From assembly GCA_015345905.1 (NCBI GenBank), contig JADDTR010000004.1, forward strand, positions 248,001 through 312,000: 64,000 nucleotides of DNA, written 5' to 3'. Position 1 is the stretch's first letter. Each line of letters opens with the position of its first letter. Positions 32,962 to 44,924 of this stretch are shown piece after piece. Below the pieces are notes generated by a model. It did no database searches. It had not been told where the DNA came from and worked only from the letters and a program-made list of their open reading frames with translations. The translations under genes and the position numbers were made by a program. Source of the stretch: Aotearoamyces nothofagi. Taxonomy: Eukaryota > Ascomycota > Leotiomycetes > Leotiales > Tympanidaceae.

Positions 32962-33996
32962 TCAGTTCGAATCATCCCAATCTCCTTTTCCAAATCGAAA
33001 CCATCTCCTCAACACGGTCCCGACCTCCACCATCCGTCCGCTCCATATTCCATCACTTGTATCATAAATAGCCTGCCTCGAGCTCCCATTCAACATGGGC
33101 ATCTTCTCCCTCCACATCTGTAAATCCCTCTCCTTTTGCATCTCGGCATTTCTCTGAGGATCAAGATCAACACCAGAAGTATCCGCACCAACCGTAGCGT
33201 CAAAATCCACGTCAAGATCTCGCCCACCGGCATCATCGTCGACGGGATCTCGAGACTGATCCCGTTCCTCAACTAGGATGACCCTTATCCCTGCTCTCCT
33301 GCCCGCATCGACCAAACCCGCAACCGTGGCACACAGACCCTGCGCACTCCACTCGCTGGTATTCCTATGCAGCGCCACCAGCCCACATACAACCAAAGCT
33401 GGCGTTCCGGCGTCGGCTTTGCCAGGCTGCTGCGCAGGCTGACGGGGCAGCGAAGACGGCGACGGGAATACCGACAAGTAGGCACGCAGGTGCGAGAGCG
33501 TAGGGGCAAAGACCGTAGCTACGTGCCGACTACTGGCTATCTGACGGAGCGTTGGGACGAGCAGCGGATGCGCGCGCTGGTACGGCTGATCCGCGCTATC
33601 TGCAAGGCGCCCAGGATCCGGCGCAGGGGAGGGGCGCGGCCTTGGGCCCTCGGAGGGCTGGAGAGGCTCAGACGGCGGGCCCGGGGACTGGGAGACAGAT
33701 TGGAGCAGCGAGTTGAGGAAGGCAGACCGCTCGCTGCATATTATGAGCGTGGTGGGCCGGGCTTGGCGGGTCAAGATGTAGGCAAGCAGTTCGGAGGGCA
33801 GGCAGGCTGGGAGAGCCAGCGGCTGTGGTATCGACATGTCGGAGGCGCTGTGTATCAGTGACGGCAGCCCGTCGAGGAATTGAGGCACTTGTTCGCGCCA
33901 CAGCGCTCGAGCTATGAGGCTGGTAGATCCGCCATCGTGAGAAGAGCTGCACACGCGACGGCTGTAATCAGTGGCAATGATTACTCGTGCGTTCAC
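32962..33996 (-). CDS. Conserved fungal protein of unknown function
   Basis: A 344-residue single-exon frame, GC-rich. Sequence islands: SLIARALWREQVPQFLDGLPSLI, CLPSELLAYILTRQARPTTLIICSERSAFLNSLL (a beta-strand/helix alternation), HPLLVPTLRQIASSRHVATVFAPTLSHLRAYLSVF, TPALVVCGLVALHRNTSEWSAQGL, GIRVILVEE, and a C-terminal KMPMLNGSSRQAIYDTSDGIWSGRMVEVGTVLRRWFRF. The order of hydrophobic strands recalls a divergent RecA-like fold of the Elongator-subunit or Shu/Rad51-paralogue type, but no Walker motifs are present, so this is only a guess. A second possible start is Met54 (33837). The ALWREQ helix before it looks conserved, so the longer form is kept. It is divergent from AP-3 beta, 200 bp apart. 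Confidence 0.7.
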   Translation of the reverse strand: MNARVIIATDYSRRVCSSSHDGGSTSLIARALWREQVPQFLDGLPSLIHSASDMSIPQPLALPACLPSELLAYILTRQARPTTLIICSERSAFLNSLLQSVSQSPGPPSEPLQPSEGPRPRPSPAPDPGRLADSADQPYQRAHPLLVPTLRQIASSRHVATVFAPTLSHLRAYLSVFPSPSSLPRQPAQQPGKADAGTPALVVCGLVALHRNTSEWSAQGLCATVAGLVDAGRRAGIRVILVEERDQSRDPVDDDAGGRDLDVDFDATVGADTSGVDLDPQRNAEMQKERDLQMWREKMPMLNGSSRQAIYDTSDGIWSGRMVEVGTVLRRWFRFGKGDWDDSN

Positions 33997-34195
33997 GTAT
34001 TATAACATTCGGTATGAGCGAGAGAGCATCATAGAAGACGCTCTTTAGGCTGACTGCGCGCCTGGGATTGGTTACACGTTCGTTTGCTAACGACGCCGTG
34101 CTAATCTAATCGTGAGATATATTAGAGCGCGAGGTAGCTCTCCATCGTCGCTTAGCCCCACTACCAGGCCTTGGCCGTAAACAACAACCTGTATC

Positions 34196-36775
34196 ATGGA
34201 GTCGATATCCAGGATATCCAGCCTGCTTGAGAGCGGTACGTCCCATCTGCTGCCTGCCGGGCTATGCGCAGGAACCTCTTTGCTTTTGCTGATATTGCAG
34301 CAGCTCGAGACCTGACTCTCGATGCCGCCCAAGCAGCCCGGAGCTCGCGCTCCTCCACGAAGACCATGCCGACCCAGCAGATAAAGAAGCTCCTCGACAG
34401 CCGGAATGATCGAGACGTCCTGGATGGGTTGCGGAGGGTCATCTCGGTACGTCTGGAGAGGGGAATGGGCCGCGGCTCTGGGCGCAGCAGCTCCGCAGCG
34501 AGCGAAGAGCCCCGGGCTTGTGCTGACCGTTTGATAGATGATGTACCGTTCTCAGCCCTGCCTGACCTTCTTCTCCGCCGTGGTCAAGAACGTGGCCTCG
34601 CCGAACCTCGAAATCAAGAAGCTCGTCTACATATACCTCCTCGATCACGCCGAAGCCGAGCCCGACCTCGCTCTGCTGTCGATAAATACGATACAGAAGT
34701 CCCTCTCAGACGGCAACCCCCAGGTCCGCGCCCTGGCGCTCAAGACGATGTCTGGCATCCGCGTCCCGGTCATCAGCCAGATTGTCTCGTTGGCTATCAA
34801 GAAGGGGCTTGGGGACATGAGCCCGTATGTCAGGAAGGCAGCGGCCCTAGCTATACCGAAGTGCTACAGGTTGGATCCGAATACGTTGCCACAGCTTCTT
34901 GACTACTTGTCGACGCTACTGGGAGATAGACAGTACTATGTAGCTGGTGCAGCTGTTAAGGCCTTCATGGATATCTGTCCGGACCGCATTGACCTGATTC
35001 ACAAGCATTATAGAGGCCTGGCCAAGAAGCTGGTGGACATGGATGAATGGAGCCAGCTAGCAACTCTACGACTGATGACCATATATGCGAGGAAGTGCTT
35101 TCCGCGACGGAGTCGAAAAGTCACAAAGGGTAATGGCTCAAAGGGATTCTACGGAGATGAAGATGGTGGAGACGAAGAAGAAAGCAGCGAAACTGTAGCC
35201 GTCCTCGACCCAGATCTCGAGCTCCTTCTCAAGAGCATCAAACCGCTCTTGCAGAGCCGTAACTCAGCGGTAGTAGTTGCGGTGGCTCGGTGCTATCTCA
35301 ACCTTGGCACCCCAGAGTACCTCCATTCGGCAATCGGCCCCCTTGTTGCATTATTACGAGGGCCTCAAGACATACGGCATATTGCGCTCTACGACATCGT
35401 CTCCGTTTGTATAGAGACGCCTCAAAGTTTTGTAAAATACGCCTCTCATTTTCTAGTTCACTCTACGGACCCTCCCCAAGTTTGGGAACTGAAGCTGGAA
35501 GTACTCACACTTATATTCCCACACTCCGATCCTCACATCAAGGGTCTCATACTTAACGAGCTGGAGCATTTTTCCTGCGGCTCCGACAGGGATCTGGTGC
35601 GCGAAAGCGTGCGTGCAATTGGAAGATGCGCCCAGAGCGATGCAAGGACGTCCGCCCGCTGCTTACGTCTGCTTTTAAAGCAGATTACCAGCCCTGACGG
35701 AAATCTAGTAGCGGAATCTCTGACGGTGATCCGTCATCTAATACAACAAAGCCCGGAGTCCCATACACGCACAGTCATCCGATTAGCAAAGAACTTGGAT
35801 ACGGCAACCAACCCCCGAGCGCGGGCAACGATCATTTGGCTCGTTGGAGAATTCTCTGGTATCGATGGCGAGAACAACATCGCAGCAGATGTACTGCGCA
35901 TCTTAGCAAAGGGCTTCGCAGATGAGGCCGAGCCTGCCAAATTGCAGATCGTTCTGCTTGCAGCGAAGGTGTACTTGCACTATCTCAATCGTTCACAAGA
36001 AGCTGAAGGGACGGCAAATTCCACATCGCAACCCGCGGCCTCATCTGAAGGTATTGCCGATAGTGGCGAAGGATTCCAGGAGTTCAATCCATCACTGGAA
36101 CCTACAGCTGTAGCGGGGATGCCAGATGAAAATCATCCGATAGCCCTCCTCTGGAACTACATCCTTCTTCTCGCCCGTTACGACGTCTCTTACGACCTTC
36201 GCGACCGGACGCGGCTCTACAAGGCCCTCCTCGCCGTGCCGTCATCAACGCAACTGGCAAGCCTCATGCTCCTCGCGCCAAAGCCGGTACCACACACCCC
36301 GAGTCCCTCGGAGAGCCGGAAGGGCTTCACCCTGGGATCCGCGAGCCTCGTGGTCGGCGAGGACGGAGGCCTGCACGGGCTGCGGGGCTACGAGCCTCTG
36401 CCCGACTGGGTGCGGCCCGAAAACGAGCCCGACCCGTCGCTCAGGGATGTGGGCACCCCGCCTGCCGAGTATGGCGAGAGGCGCACCCTGCCGGCCGGAG
36501 ATGTGCTGGACAGCGCCATGAGGAACGGGAAGACGTCGCCGCGTGATGGGGCTGGGAGGAGCAACGGCGTGGCGGCTGGTGGGAAGGAGAAGACTCTCGA
36601 CGACTGGCTCGCGGAGAGCGAAGAGGAGGAAGAAGAGGAGGAGGAGGAGGAGGAGGAGGAAGAGGAGGAAGAGGAAGAGGAAGAGGAAGAAGAAGAAGAA
36701 TCCAGCGAAGAAGTATCCGAATCAGAGGAGGAAAGTGACGATGACGATAAGGAGCAGGATAGATTAGTCAAGTGA
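34196..36775 (+). CDS. APL6: AP-3 adaptor complex beta subunit
   Basis: The large beta subunit of the AP-3 coat that sorts cargo from Golgi/endosome to the vacuole. Exons: 34196-34235, 34301-34446 and 34538-36775, joined in phase, 807 residues. The start MESISRISSLLESA leads into TLDAAQAARSSRSSTKTMPTQQIKKLLDSRNDRDVLDGLRRVIS and then the adaptin HEAT-repeat core (FFSAVVKNVASPNLEIKKLVYIYL, NTIQKSLSDGNPQVRALALKTMSGIRV, SPYVRKAAALAIPKCYRLD). The hinge is acidic: near residue 200 a GDEDGGDEEESSE insert, and the end is a Glu-rich run of about 30 residues finishing SESEEESDDDDKEQD. The C-terminal ear domain of animal beta3 is absent, as is usual in fungi. Confidence 0.92.
36620..36700 (+). repeat. 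GAG/GAA trinucleotide tract in AP-3 beta
   Basis: An almost pure purine tract of GAG and GAA codons encoding the poly-Glu tail. Such tracts expand and contract easily, so the length may vary between strains without breaking the frame. Confidence 0.85.
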
Positions 36776-37285
36776 AGCCATGCATTTTACTGGCTCGAAG
36801 CCCCGATCAGGCAGGGATGCACTGGCATTCTATCACAATCTTATGTTGCATATCATGACAGACTATGAAAGTTCAGGCTGCTCGTGTGCCTCTCTCGGTG
36901 GTTAAGCTTGTCCTACATTGTGATTTTGCTCTTTCGCTCTTCTACCTAGTCGCCAGAAGATTCTGAAAAGGGAAAAGCGCTCTTGGTCAGCGGCTGCGAG
37001 CTCGGCTGAGCTAGATCCGAGTGTGAGAACTCTCGAGACTTGTTACGGAAAGCACGGGAAACGCTTGAAGAGGCCTGACGAGAAATGCAAGAACTGAGTG
37101 GCCCTGAGATAAAATAAATAGACTGAACTTTAGAAGTTCACAAACACAAAGACCACTAATGGGTGAAGACAGGACACCGTTGACCAGTGACAACAGGGAA
37201 AGTAGATCTTGTCGATTTGAACCTTCCGGCCCTCTTTTTGAAACCGTGGCCTCCTGATAGTTGACGAGCACAAAACGTGCCATGA
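36776..37285. other. Convergent intergenic region
   Basis: It lies between the stop of AP-3 beta and the stop of the CCHC-finger gene. A 90-codon minus frame (37011-37283) has no family similarity and lies in the 3' region of the CCHC gene. No separate gene is called. Confidence 0.4.
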
Positions 37286-39830
37286 TTACCAGCGGCGACT
37301 AAGTTGTTGTCAATTCAACATGTTTTGGAAGTATGAACAAATAATACATACCTATAAGCATCAGCGACCTTTGGCTGGCGTCTCTTAAGCTTCGGGGTCA
37401 CATCATCGATTTGGCGCAAAGGCTCTGCTCTCACTACATCCTTAACATCCCGTTGCATGCCAACCTCTTGTCCAAGAATTTCAGTCGACAGGGGTGTCAA
37501 GGGTGAGCCGCCATGGTAGACCCCGTTATTATCATCGTGATGTGGGGCCACGCCGGTACCGGCTTGCCCTTGGTGTTGCAATGCTTCTCGTGCTGAGCCA
37601 TCAGAAGACGGGCTGTCAAACGCGCCATCACATTGTCTTCTCATATGAGCAGGAGGTGGTGGGGGTGGTAGCTGACCACCCCGGTGGATCTGACGATACT
37701 CACCTTTACTGCCATTGTTATCGGATGAACTTGCATTACTGTAAGAGCCGCGAGCACTGACATAGCCAGAGTCTTGCCTACTAGGTCTGTGACGGTAGCC
37801 CTCTCGTGATGTACCATGATGTGTAAGGTCGCTAATCAAGGAGGTTCGTTGAAGGCTTGTGGTCTGCTCGCTCACTGGTTTTGGTGCTCCGGTGACTCCC
37901 AAAGACGCTAGAAATGCCTCCGTGGTGTCTACCTGTACTCCAGTTGCAGCATGGCCTTCGCCTGGTTGCGGAGCCCATGCATCATCGTCGGCTCCAAAAG
38001 CTGGAGTTCCTTGCCTGTCGAGGTTCGGGGTGCCTGACTTCTCGGCAAAGGGGGCTACGGACTTATGTGACGCAGAAATGTTCTGCGAATCATACGAGGA
38101 ATTCAGCTGTTGGGTTTTTGAATAGGTGTTTGGTGATGACGGCTCTAAAAAGGCTTCTTGGGCAATCTGTTTATCAACGTCTTCTTGTTCATCTTCGGAC
38201 CATGCCCGCTTTCGTGAAGATGTTGAGGGTTCAAGATCCTTAATATTCATGACTTCATCCTGCTCGACTCCGTCGTATTGATCTTGTGCACAAGACCCCA
38301 ACTCACCAAGCGGGATTGGTGGAGAATCATGATTGATCTTCTTAAAAACAGGATCAAAGCGAAGTGTTGACCAGTGCAGTGACTTCTCGGCAATAAGTGT
38401 GTAGACCTCCAGATTGTTAACCCGAACATACTTGCATGCCAACCCATGTGAGTTATAGGCCGGTGGTAAAATAGGATCCTCGTTGAAAATTGTAGGTAGT
38501 GGATGAGCAATTGGATCTGCAGATGATCGGTCAATTTCTATGAAAGCCTTCTGCAGGTCCCAATCAAAATCTAGTATCTCATTTGTTTCATCAGCCAGCG
38601 GGTGACTGGCTCGACCTTCCTGTGCCTCTTGACCTTGCTGAGTACTCGAGACACTTGAAGACCGTGATCCTGCTAAGGGGGTCAGATGCTGCTGTGAATG
38701 AGAGGGTGGGCCAGAGTGAAGATTTGATGTGGCATATTGCTTATTTGGAGGCCTGTACTGTGAAGCGCTACGCTGTCTCTGTAAATTCGACTTCTGAAAC
38801 TGGGAGCTCTGGGTGCCCTGGTGCTGCTGAACATCTTGCTGATTTATTGGAGGAGGATACATTACAGGAGCTGCAGGTGGTTGGCCCCATTGGTGACCTT
38901 GCTGAGGGTGGGAAGACTGTGTATGAGTATGTGGCCGCTGAGGTGCTGGCGGGGAGTAATAAGGAGGATACTGCCGTGGTGGTTGATGTAGCATAGCTGA
39001 CTGGTCGTATTGCGACGAAACATCATATCCGTATGCTTGCGGTACAGAACTTTCATGATATGATCCGTATTGGTTAGGGGGCAATGACGCATACGGATAC
39101 AATCCTAGAGCAGGATCTTGATATCCGCTTTGTTGCTGATCACCTTGCTCATAGGATTGAGTGTTTGGGTTGTAGCAATATCCTTCAGGACTTGTCAATG
39201 CGGCGGGCTGGCCATAGCCTGGTGCCATACTTGTCATAGATTGACCATAACTCTGAGGAATTCCAGAGGATTGTTGGTAACCAAAAGGGGCGTACGGGTT
39301 ACCTGAATGTTCTGGTGGTAGCTGTTGGGTATACAGTTGGGTCTGTGTTTGGCTATAAGGGACTGGCTGATTCTGACGTGTGAATGTCTGTGCTTGAGCT
39401 GAATAGTATCCTTGGCCTAGACCTAATGGTGGGTTCTGTCTTGGTGGCGGCGCATAGCGAGTTACAACGGGACCTGTGGTAGGAGGAGGGAATCTCGTAA
39501 CTACTGGCCCGGTCTTGTGGCGCTTGTAGGGTCGGTAGTCTTGCCCAACTTGAGAATTATCTATGGTCCGAGGAGCTTGGGCGGCTTGGGCGGCCTGTGC
39601 AGCACGTGCTGCAGCCAACCCCCTATTTTTGATCAGTCCCGCTGTTTGGAAATTCATCTGGTTTTAAGGCCCTTGTAATAATAATAACAATGACAGTGAA
39701 GAGGTACTTACGCGGGAATTGTTCGCGTAGGTTCCGGGCAAGCCATCATAAAGTGATCACTAGCACCACAGTTGTAGCAGGTTGCTGGCCGAGGGGGCCC
39801 CTCTGCAGCTACTTCCAATTGTTCGGCCAT
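37286..39830 (-). CDS. CCHC zinc-knuckle protein, Gln/Pro-rich
   Basis: Three exons on the minus strand: 39830-39712, 39622-37352 and 37298-37286, joined in phase, 800 residues. Exon 1 encodes MAEQLEVAAEGPPRPA and one zinc knuckle CYNCGASDHFMMAC (C-x2-C-x4-H-x4-C), a single-stranded nucleic-acid binding finger. Exon 2 begins GLAAARAAQAAQ, then a prion-like Gln/Tyr/Pro/Ser-rich half, a short ordered island (ALDFDWDLQKAFIEID, ACKYVRVNNLEVYTLIAEKSLHWSTLRFDPVF) and a disordered end with a GGQLPPPPPPAH run. The 13-nt last exon adds the ending AYSRRW. An RNA-binding, granule-forming role is inferred from the finger plus low complexity. The gene family is fungal and uncharacterised. It is divergent from the phosphatase gene. 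Confidence 0.8.
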
Positions 39831-40609
39831 CCTGGCCGTAGTCAACCGGCGAGCATAGACCGATGTATATTACGGCCGTTAATGAAAGGGGTCCGTTCAG
39901 CAAATCATAGATGCTAATATTAGAGGCTTTGGCTAGCAAAGATGATAACGTGTCTTTGGCGAAAAGTATAAGCTCTAAGGTAGGTCATGTGATGAATGAC
40001 AGTCCAAGTGAGCAAAAACGGAGCAACCAAGCAATACTCTCGCAGACGCGTCAAATAGGAAATCGTTCGGCAGTGTGATGTTGACAGTTTGAAATGTAGT
40101 GTTATTCGTTCGTGCACAGCTGCTCTCTTACCCAGGGTCTGACCAGTATGAAATACAGCAGCTAGCCAAAGACACAAGAAAGCCAACGGATAGAGAGTAT
40201 TGCCAAGAGAGTCTCTTGGAATGGCAATCCAATTTGAGGAGAAGCGAAGATAAGTGAAGCAAGGTCTTGAAAGGGGTACCAGATGCTGAGAGATATACAC
40301 ACTGAACGAGGAAGTGAGGGTTCACGGCGCTAAGGTATTCGTTTAGCATCTAGCGTCGCCTAGAGAACGAGGAACAGCCGCCAGCCGCGAGGCAATAGCG
40401 AGGCTATGAAATGTGTAATCAGATAATTCTCATGACCTCTATTCTGAAATGCAATTATCATGGTCCTTCATGGTTCTTATGATCTGATGCAGCTTAAGCG
40501 ATGATGTTTGTAATTCAACAACCACAACCTTCCGTCGTCTCGCGTTCCAGCTGCGTCTTCTAATATCCCAAGCTGGGTAGCTCTTACCAAATCCCAGAAG
40601 CGGTGCAAT
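39831..40609. promoter_or_regulatory. Divergent promoter, CCHC gene / phosphatase
   Basis: 780 bp between two divergent starts, without a supportable frame. No individual motif is claimed. Confidence 0.35.
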
Positions 40610-41743
40610 ATGCCAGGCCTTCCATGTAAGTAGTTCTGCCAAACCATCTACTACTAATAAGAAATTCACGCTGATTGCGTAGCATCTGTCGATCTTGACG
40701 AATGTATCTCACGACTATACAAGAAGGAGCTTCTAGCGGAATCCGTAATCGAAGCAATATGCGCGAAGACAAAGGAGCTGCTGATGCAAGAAAGCAATGT
40801 TGTTCATGTACAGGCGCCTGTCACAGTTGTCGGGGATATACATGGCCAGTTCTATGATTTGATTGAGATCTTCAAGATTGGCGGATACTGCCCAGATACG
40901 AATTATCTCTTTCTTGGTGGGCGCCCGGCCCTCGCTCTCTTCGCGGTCAGAGCAAATATTGACGACTCATCTAGGCGATTACGTTGATCGAGGAATGTTT
41001 AGCGTCGAGACCATTTCCCTACTTGTTTGCTTGAAGCTTCGATATCCGCACCGAGTGCATCTAATACGAGGGAATCACGAATCACGAGGCGTTACACAGT
41101 CCTATGGCTTTTATACAGAGTGTTCGCGGAAGTATGGCAATGCCAACGTGTGGCATTACTTCACTGATATGTTCGACTTCCTAACTCTAAGCGTAGTCAT
41201 AAACAATGAGATTTTCTGTGTTCACGGAGGTAGGTTACTCACCAGATCGGCAATTGCAATGTGAAGACTTACCCATTTTCAGGCTTGTCACCTTCCATCC
41301 ACTCTATCGATCAGATTAAGATTATTGATCGCTTCCGTGAGATACCACACGAAGGCCCAATGGCAGATCTGGTCTGGTCAGATCCCGATCCAGATCGAGA
41401 CGAATTCTCTTTGTCCCCACGCGGAGCTGGGTATACTTTCGGGGCTCAAGTCGTGAAGAAGTTCCTCGACGTTAACAACATGACACATATCCTCCGCGCG
41501 CATCAGCTCTGCCAGGAAGGTTACCAGGTACTCTATGATGACCGACTAAGCACGGTATGGAGTGCTCCGAATTACTGTTATCGGTGTGGCAACATGGCTA
41601 GCGTGTTAGAGGTCAGCGACACATCGGAAAGATACTTTAATGTCTTTGCTGCAGCACCAGAGAATGACCTGCATAGAGGAGATTTGCAGCAAGGAGGTGA
41701 AAAGCAATCTGATGGCAGCGCGCTGCCAGAATACTTTTTATAG
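40610..41743 (+). CDS. PPG1: PP2A-family Ser/Thr phosphatase, Ppg1-like
   Basis: A catalytic subunit of the PP2A-like metallophosphatases. Exons: 40610-40625, 40683-40916, 40975-41229 and 41283-41743, 321 residues, all phases fit. The tiny first exon (MPGLPS) is supported by GTAAGT, a CTACTAATAAG branch site and an AG at 40682. Metal and active-site motifs are complete: [17 protein letters not shown] (rebuilt across intron 2), [33 protein letters not shown] (across intron 3), [12 protein letters not shown], and [11 protein letters not shown]. The C-terminus ends YFL, as in PP2A, where the terminal Leu is methylated. The KELLAES...[16 protein letters not shown] start and Ile/Asp-rich core match the Ppg1 branch better than PP2A or PP4. 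Ppg1 acts with the Far/STRIPAK complex in yeast. Confidence 0.88.
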
Positions 41744-41994
41744 ACAGCTCCTGGGGCCATCTATGGCCATGTCTTCGGGGCCGCACTGGACGAAGGCTAG
41801 GCGTTTGGGAATGTCCATTACAGGCGCGCATAGCATAGAGTTCGAGTATCATGAATTGAATTCTTGTTCCGAGCACCTCAATCGGAGTTCTAAGCAAATG
41901 CCAGTGAACAAGAGTCTTGCTGTTATGCTCATTTCTACATTCTCATAATTCCATCATTTTCTCAGTCCCAGTCATAAGTTCTGTCTTTTAGAAT

Positions 41995-42940
41995 CTACCA
42001 GTCCTTGGAAATATCGAAGCTCCACTCGAACTCAAGATGCTTGTGCTTATCGTCGTCAACGAAAGTTGAGACAGCAGTATAATGACCACGAGCGAGCATG
42101 CCAGAGGGGGCATCCTCATCAGCAACTAATGGATGTCAGTCATCAACGTGAGTGGAGTAGGTGGTTTGGGGCTTACATCTCTTGGAGTAGAAAGGTGTTG
42201 TCTCAGTGTTTGGGGCATAGCTTCCCTAACATCGGGGTCAGAACGGGATCATCAAAAACCAAACAACTGACTCACGATCATCTCCTGGTCCTTGCTAACC
42301 CTAATACCTTTTCGCTTGACGATCTGAACGTACTGCAAACCACTGAGAACATCATGTTGAACCTTGAACTTGGCAGTCATGTTGAACTTTGCGCCTTCCT
42401 TAATCTTAAATGGCTTGTCCTTGAGAGTGTGCTCGGCGCCCTTGGTGCTAAGATCAATAGTAACGGGTGGACGGCCCTCACTATCCATAGTAAGGGAGAG
42501 GATGATGCAGACACGCGGATCGTTGGGATCAGAGATGGTCTTGCCGCCGGAAAGGCCCAAAGATTCCTTGTAGCGCTGAAGAGACTCATCCCCGGCATCT
42601 GCATCAAACATTAGCTTGCTGATTGCATAGAGGAGGTGGAAGAGAATGCGGAGTTTTCCGAACGAGGGGCCCGTCACGTGTAAGCACAGCACGTGGAAGC
42701 TCCTGGCGGTAATGACGTGCAGAAATGCGACTCGAGAGGATAGAGCACGGACAGATCAAGAATTGTCTAGAGAATCTTCGACAGGGAAAGACCACAACAG
42801 CAAGTGCAATTTTATACTCATGACGTTGGCAAATGCTGAAACTCACCCATGTTTTGGTACTCATCCATTGTCTTCTTCTGGCCGACTTTAAAGCCTTCAG
42901 TCTGGTCCGGGAGCAGATCCTGTTCGTCGTGGGACGCCAT
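41995..42940 (-). CDS. RDI1: Rho GDP-dissociation inhibitor
   Basis: Keeps Rho/Cdc42 GTPases soluble in the GDP state. Four exons on the minus strand: 42940-42847, 42598 to about 42277, a short exon near 42230-42180, and about 42125-41995, together about 198 residues (human RhoGDI is 204). Readable parts are MASHDEQDLLPDQTEGFKVGQKKTMDEYQNMD (regulatory arm), DESLQRYKESLGL, the immunoglobulin-like prenyl pocket (GRPPVTIDL, IKEGAKFNMTAKFKVQHDVLSGLQYVQIVKRKGI, KDQEMIGSYAPNTE), and the end GMLARGHYTAVSTFVDDD, LEFEWSFDISKDW. The first intron is long for this genome (248 bp). Exon edges near 42277 are given to within one or two bases. It is convergent with the phosphatase gene, 250 bp apart. Confidence 0.92.
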
Positions 42941-43866
42941 GTTTTTTCTGATTCGTTGACTGTGGAACTGTTATTAGAGAAGAGATATGTTTCACCTCAG
43001 AAAAGGTCACCTTGGTAAATACAACAATGGTGGGGTTTCAGGATGCGTCTCACCGCCCTTGGCCCTTGTGGGGATCAACTCGGTTCGCAGTCACGTGGGG
43101 ACCCGATTCACGGAGACCCCTCCGGAATGAATGTGAGGGTGCTGTATCACGAATGGTAGCAGATTTCGTTGCATGATGCATCTTTCAGTCGAGGAATTTA
43201 TTATTCATTGCGTCCAGCGAAGATGTTTAACTTCTAGGATTCAGCAGTTACATCAAAAGCCCATTATTCCACTAGTTATAGGTAGTTATCCGTGAAGCCC
43301 CTTTTACTAGTCAAGCATAATTTCCGAGGGACTATGCTCATCCCCTCATACAGAAGGGTGTTAGCAAAGTGGCGAAACTTTGATCACCAAACCGTCGCTT
43401 GAAGTGGCCCGCCACTTTTGTTAAATCCCTTCCGCACAGCATAGCAAAATGTAGGCGATGCCTAGGAGTTCTGTCCGCAGCCTTTCTGAAACGATGAGCC
43501 TTCATGGGAAGGGGAGGTACACCATATATTTATGGTAGTTCAACATCGATATGACAGCAATTGCGTCGTAAAAAGGATAGTATGAGCAAACTGAAATGCA
43601 CTGAGGAAGGATCCGTTAGTAGCAAAACGAAAGTGCTGGTGATGTGGTGCCCACGGCAACGTAGCATCATCCAAGTCTCGCTCGAATGGTCTTGATAGTT
43701 GATGAAATTATTATCAGATATCAGTTATCCCGTGAGCCTTGTTTCTCTTTCATAACTTACATACGTAACCACACACTCCTAAACCTGGGCTCAAAAACTC
43801 CAATACCACCATATACATATATTTTTTTTCATATAAAGCACAACTGGCTCAAATCAGCCAAACTGT
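42941..43866. other. Intergenic, no gene seen
   Basis: Upstream of RDI1 and downstream of MET8. The near part (42941-43100) includes the RDI1 promoter. No supported gene. Confidence 0.4.
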
Positions 43867-44728
43867 TCAACAGCCGACACAGAAGCCGAAGCTGCCATCA
43901 AACGTGTCCGGCTCATTATCCAAAGCTTTTAGGGATCCTATGGGGGGAACCTGATTTGGACCGTAAAATTTTAGAAGAGCTACCATATCTTCTTCATCCA
44001 TTCTACAGAGGTCTTCTAAGCTGTAGGCATCGCTGACTTTCATCATCCTGAATAAAATTAGTGTATTCCACTAACCAAATCATACAGAAGCTTACCAAGC
44101 CATCCTCTTGGGACCCTCCTCTGTAGCTGGCGCAACCTTTCGCAGCATCTGCCGTAATTTTCCGACGTTTGTAACAGCTTCCCCTGCATTTGTAGGCAGG
44201 TTGTCTGCAATAGACCGCCTGACAATATTTGCCAACCTAGGACCTTTGCCATTCGTGCTGACCATAATCTGTAAAGGCCCGTCTCGGTGAACACTACCAA
44301 AGTAGAAATCGCATTCTTTGGGGACATCCGCAATATTCACAGGTATCTTACGCTCCTTACATAACTTCCAGATTTGCGAAGATGCTTCTGGATCGTCGAC
44401 CGCTGTGAGGACCATATCAACGTCATCAAGGTCGGAGGGCTTGAATTTGCGATCAACATAGTCAACTTGCCCCCTTTCAATTCTATAAGCTACCTCAGCA
44501 TTTAGGCCTTCGATCGGCGATACTACTGTAACCTTCGCATCGGCATTGAGGACGTTCAATATTCGACCTGCAGCTACCTTTGTCTCTGTTAGTCATAACA
44601 CTGTGATTGATATGAACCTGAGCGCATACTTCACCGCCTCCAACAACCAAGACTCTCTTATTCCTAATCTGCCACGCCAATATCAGCGAGCCGCCACCTT
44701 CAATCTCGGGGAATCGCGATTTAGTCAT
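43867..44728 (-). CDS. MET8: Siroheme synthase Met8 (dehydrogenase/chelatase)
   Basis: Oxidises precorrin-2 with NAD and inserts iron to make siroheme, the cofactor of sulfite and nitrite reductase. Exons on the minus strand: 44728-44630, 44577-44096 and 44047-43867, joined in phase, 253 residues (yeast 274). N-terminal Rossmann part: GGSLILAWQIRNKRVLVVGGGE/VAAGRILNVL, with the nucleotide-binding GGGxVAA rebuilt across intron 1. Then VDYVDRKFKPSDLDDVDMVLTAVDDPEASSQIW, ADVPKECDFYFGS (containing the Asp thought to serve both reactions), QIMVSTNGKGPRLANIVRRSI, and the C-terminal helical segment ending KRMAWMMKVSDAYSLEDLCRMDEEDMVALLKFY. It is divergent from PEP7, only 196 bp between starts. Confidence 0.92.
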
Positions 44729-44924
44729 ATTGTGATAAAGGCACAAGCATTGATGAGGAAACTTTCAGCCTCGTAGATATTTAATGCCGATAGCGATAAT
44801 AAACCTTGCTTAATCAGCCACCCGAGCTATCAGTGAACCTCTATCGTCTCAGCCCTGCCTCAACTCAAGCTTATCCTCATACTTTTCCGCGCTTGTAGCA
44901 AAGAACTTTGTATCTACTCCCGCC

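Noticed and set aside
36388-36771. Poly-Ser protein on the minus strand
   Set aside because: Antisense of the GAG/GAA tract of AP-3 beta.
42066-42614. 182-codon plus-strand frame
   Set aside because: Antisense of RhoGDI, whose exons and splice sites are clear.
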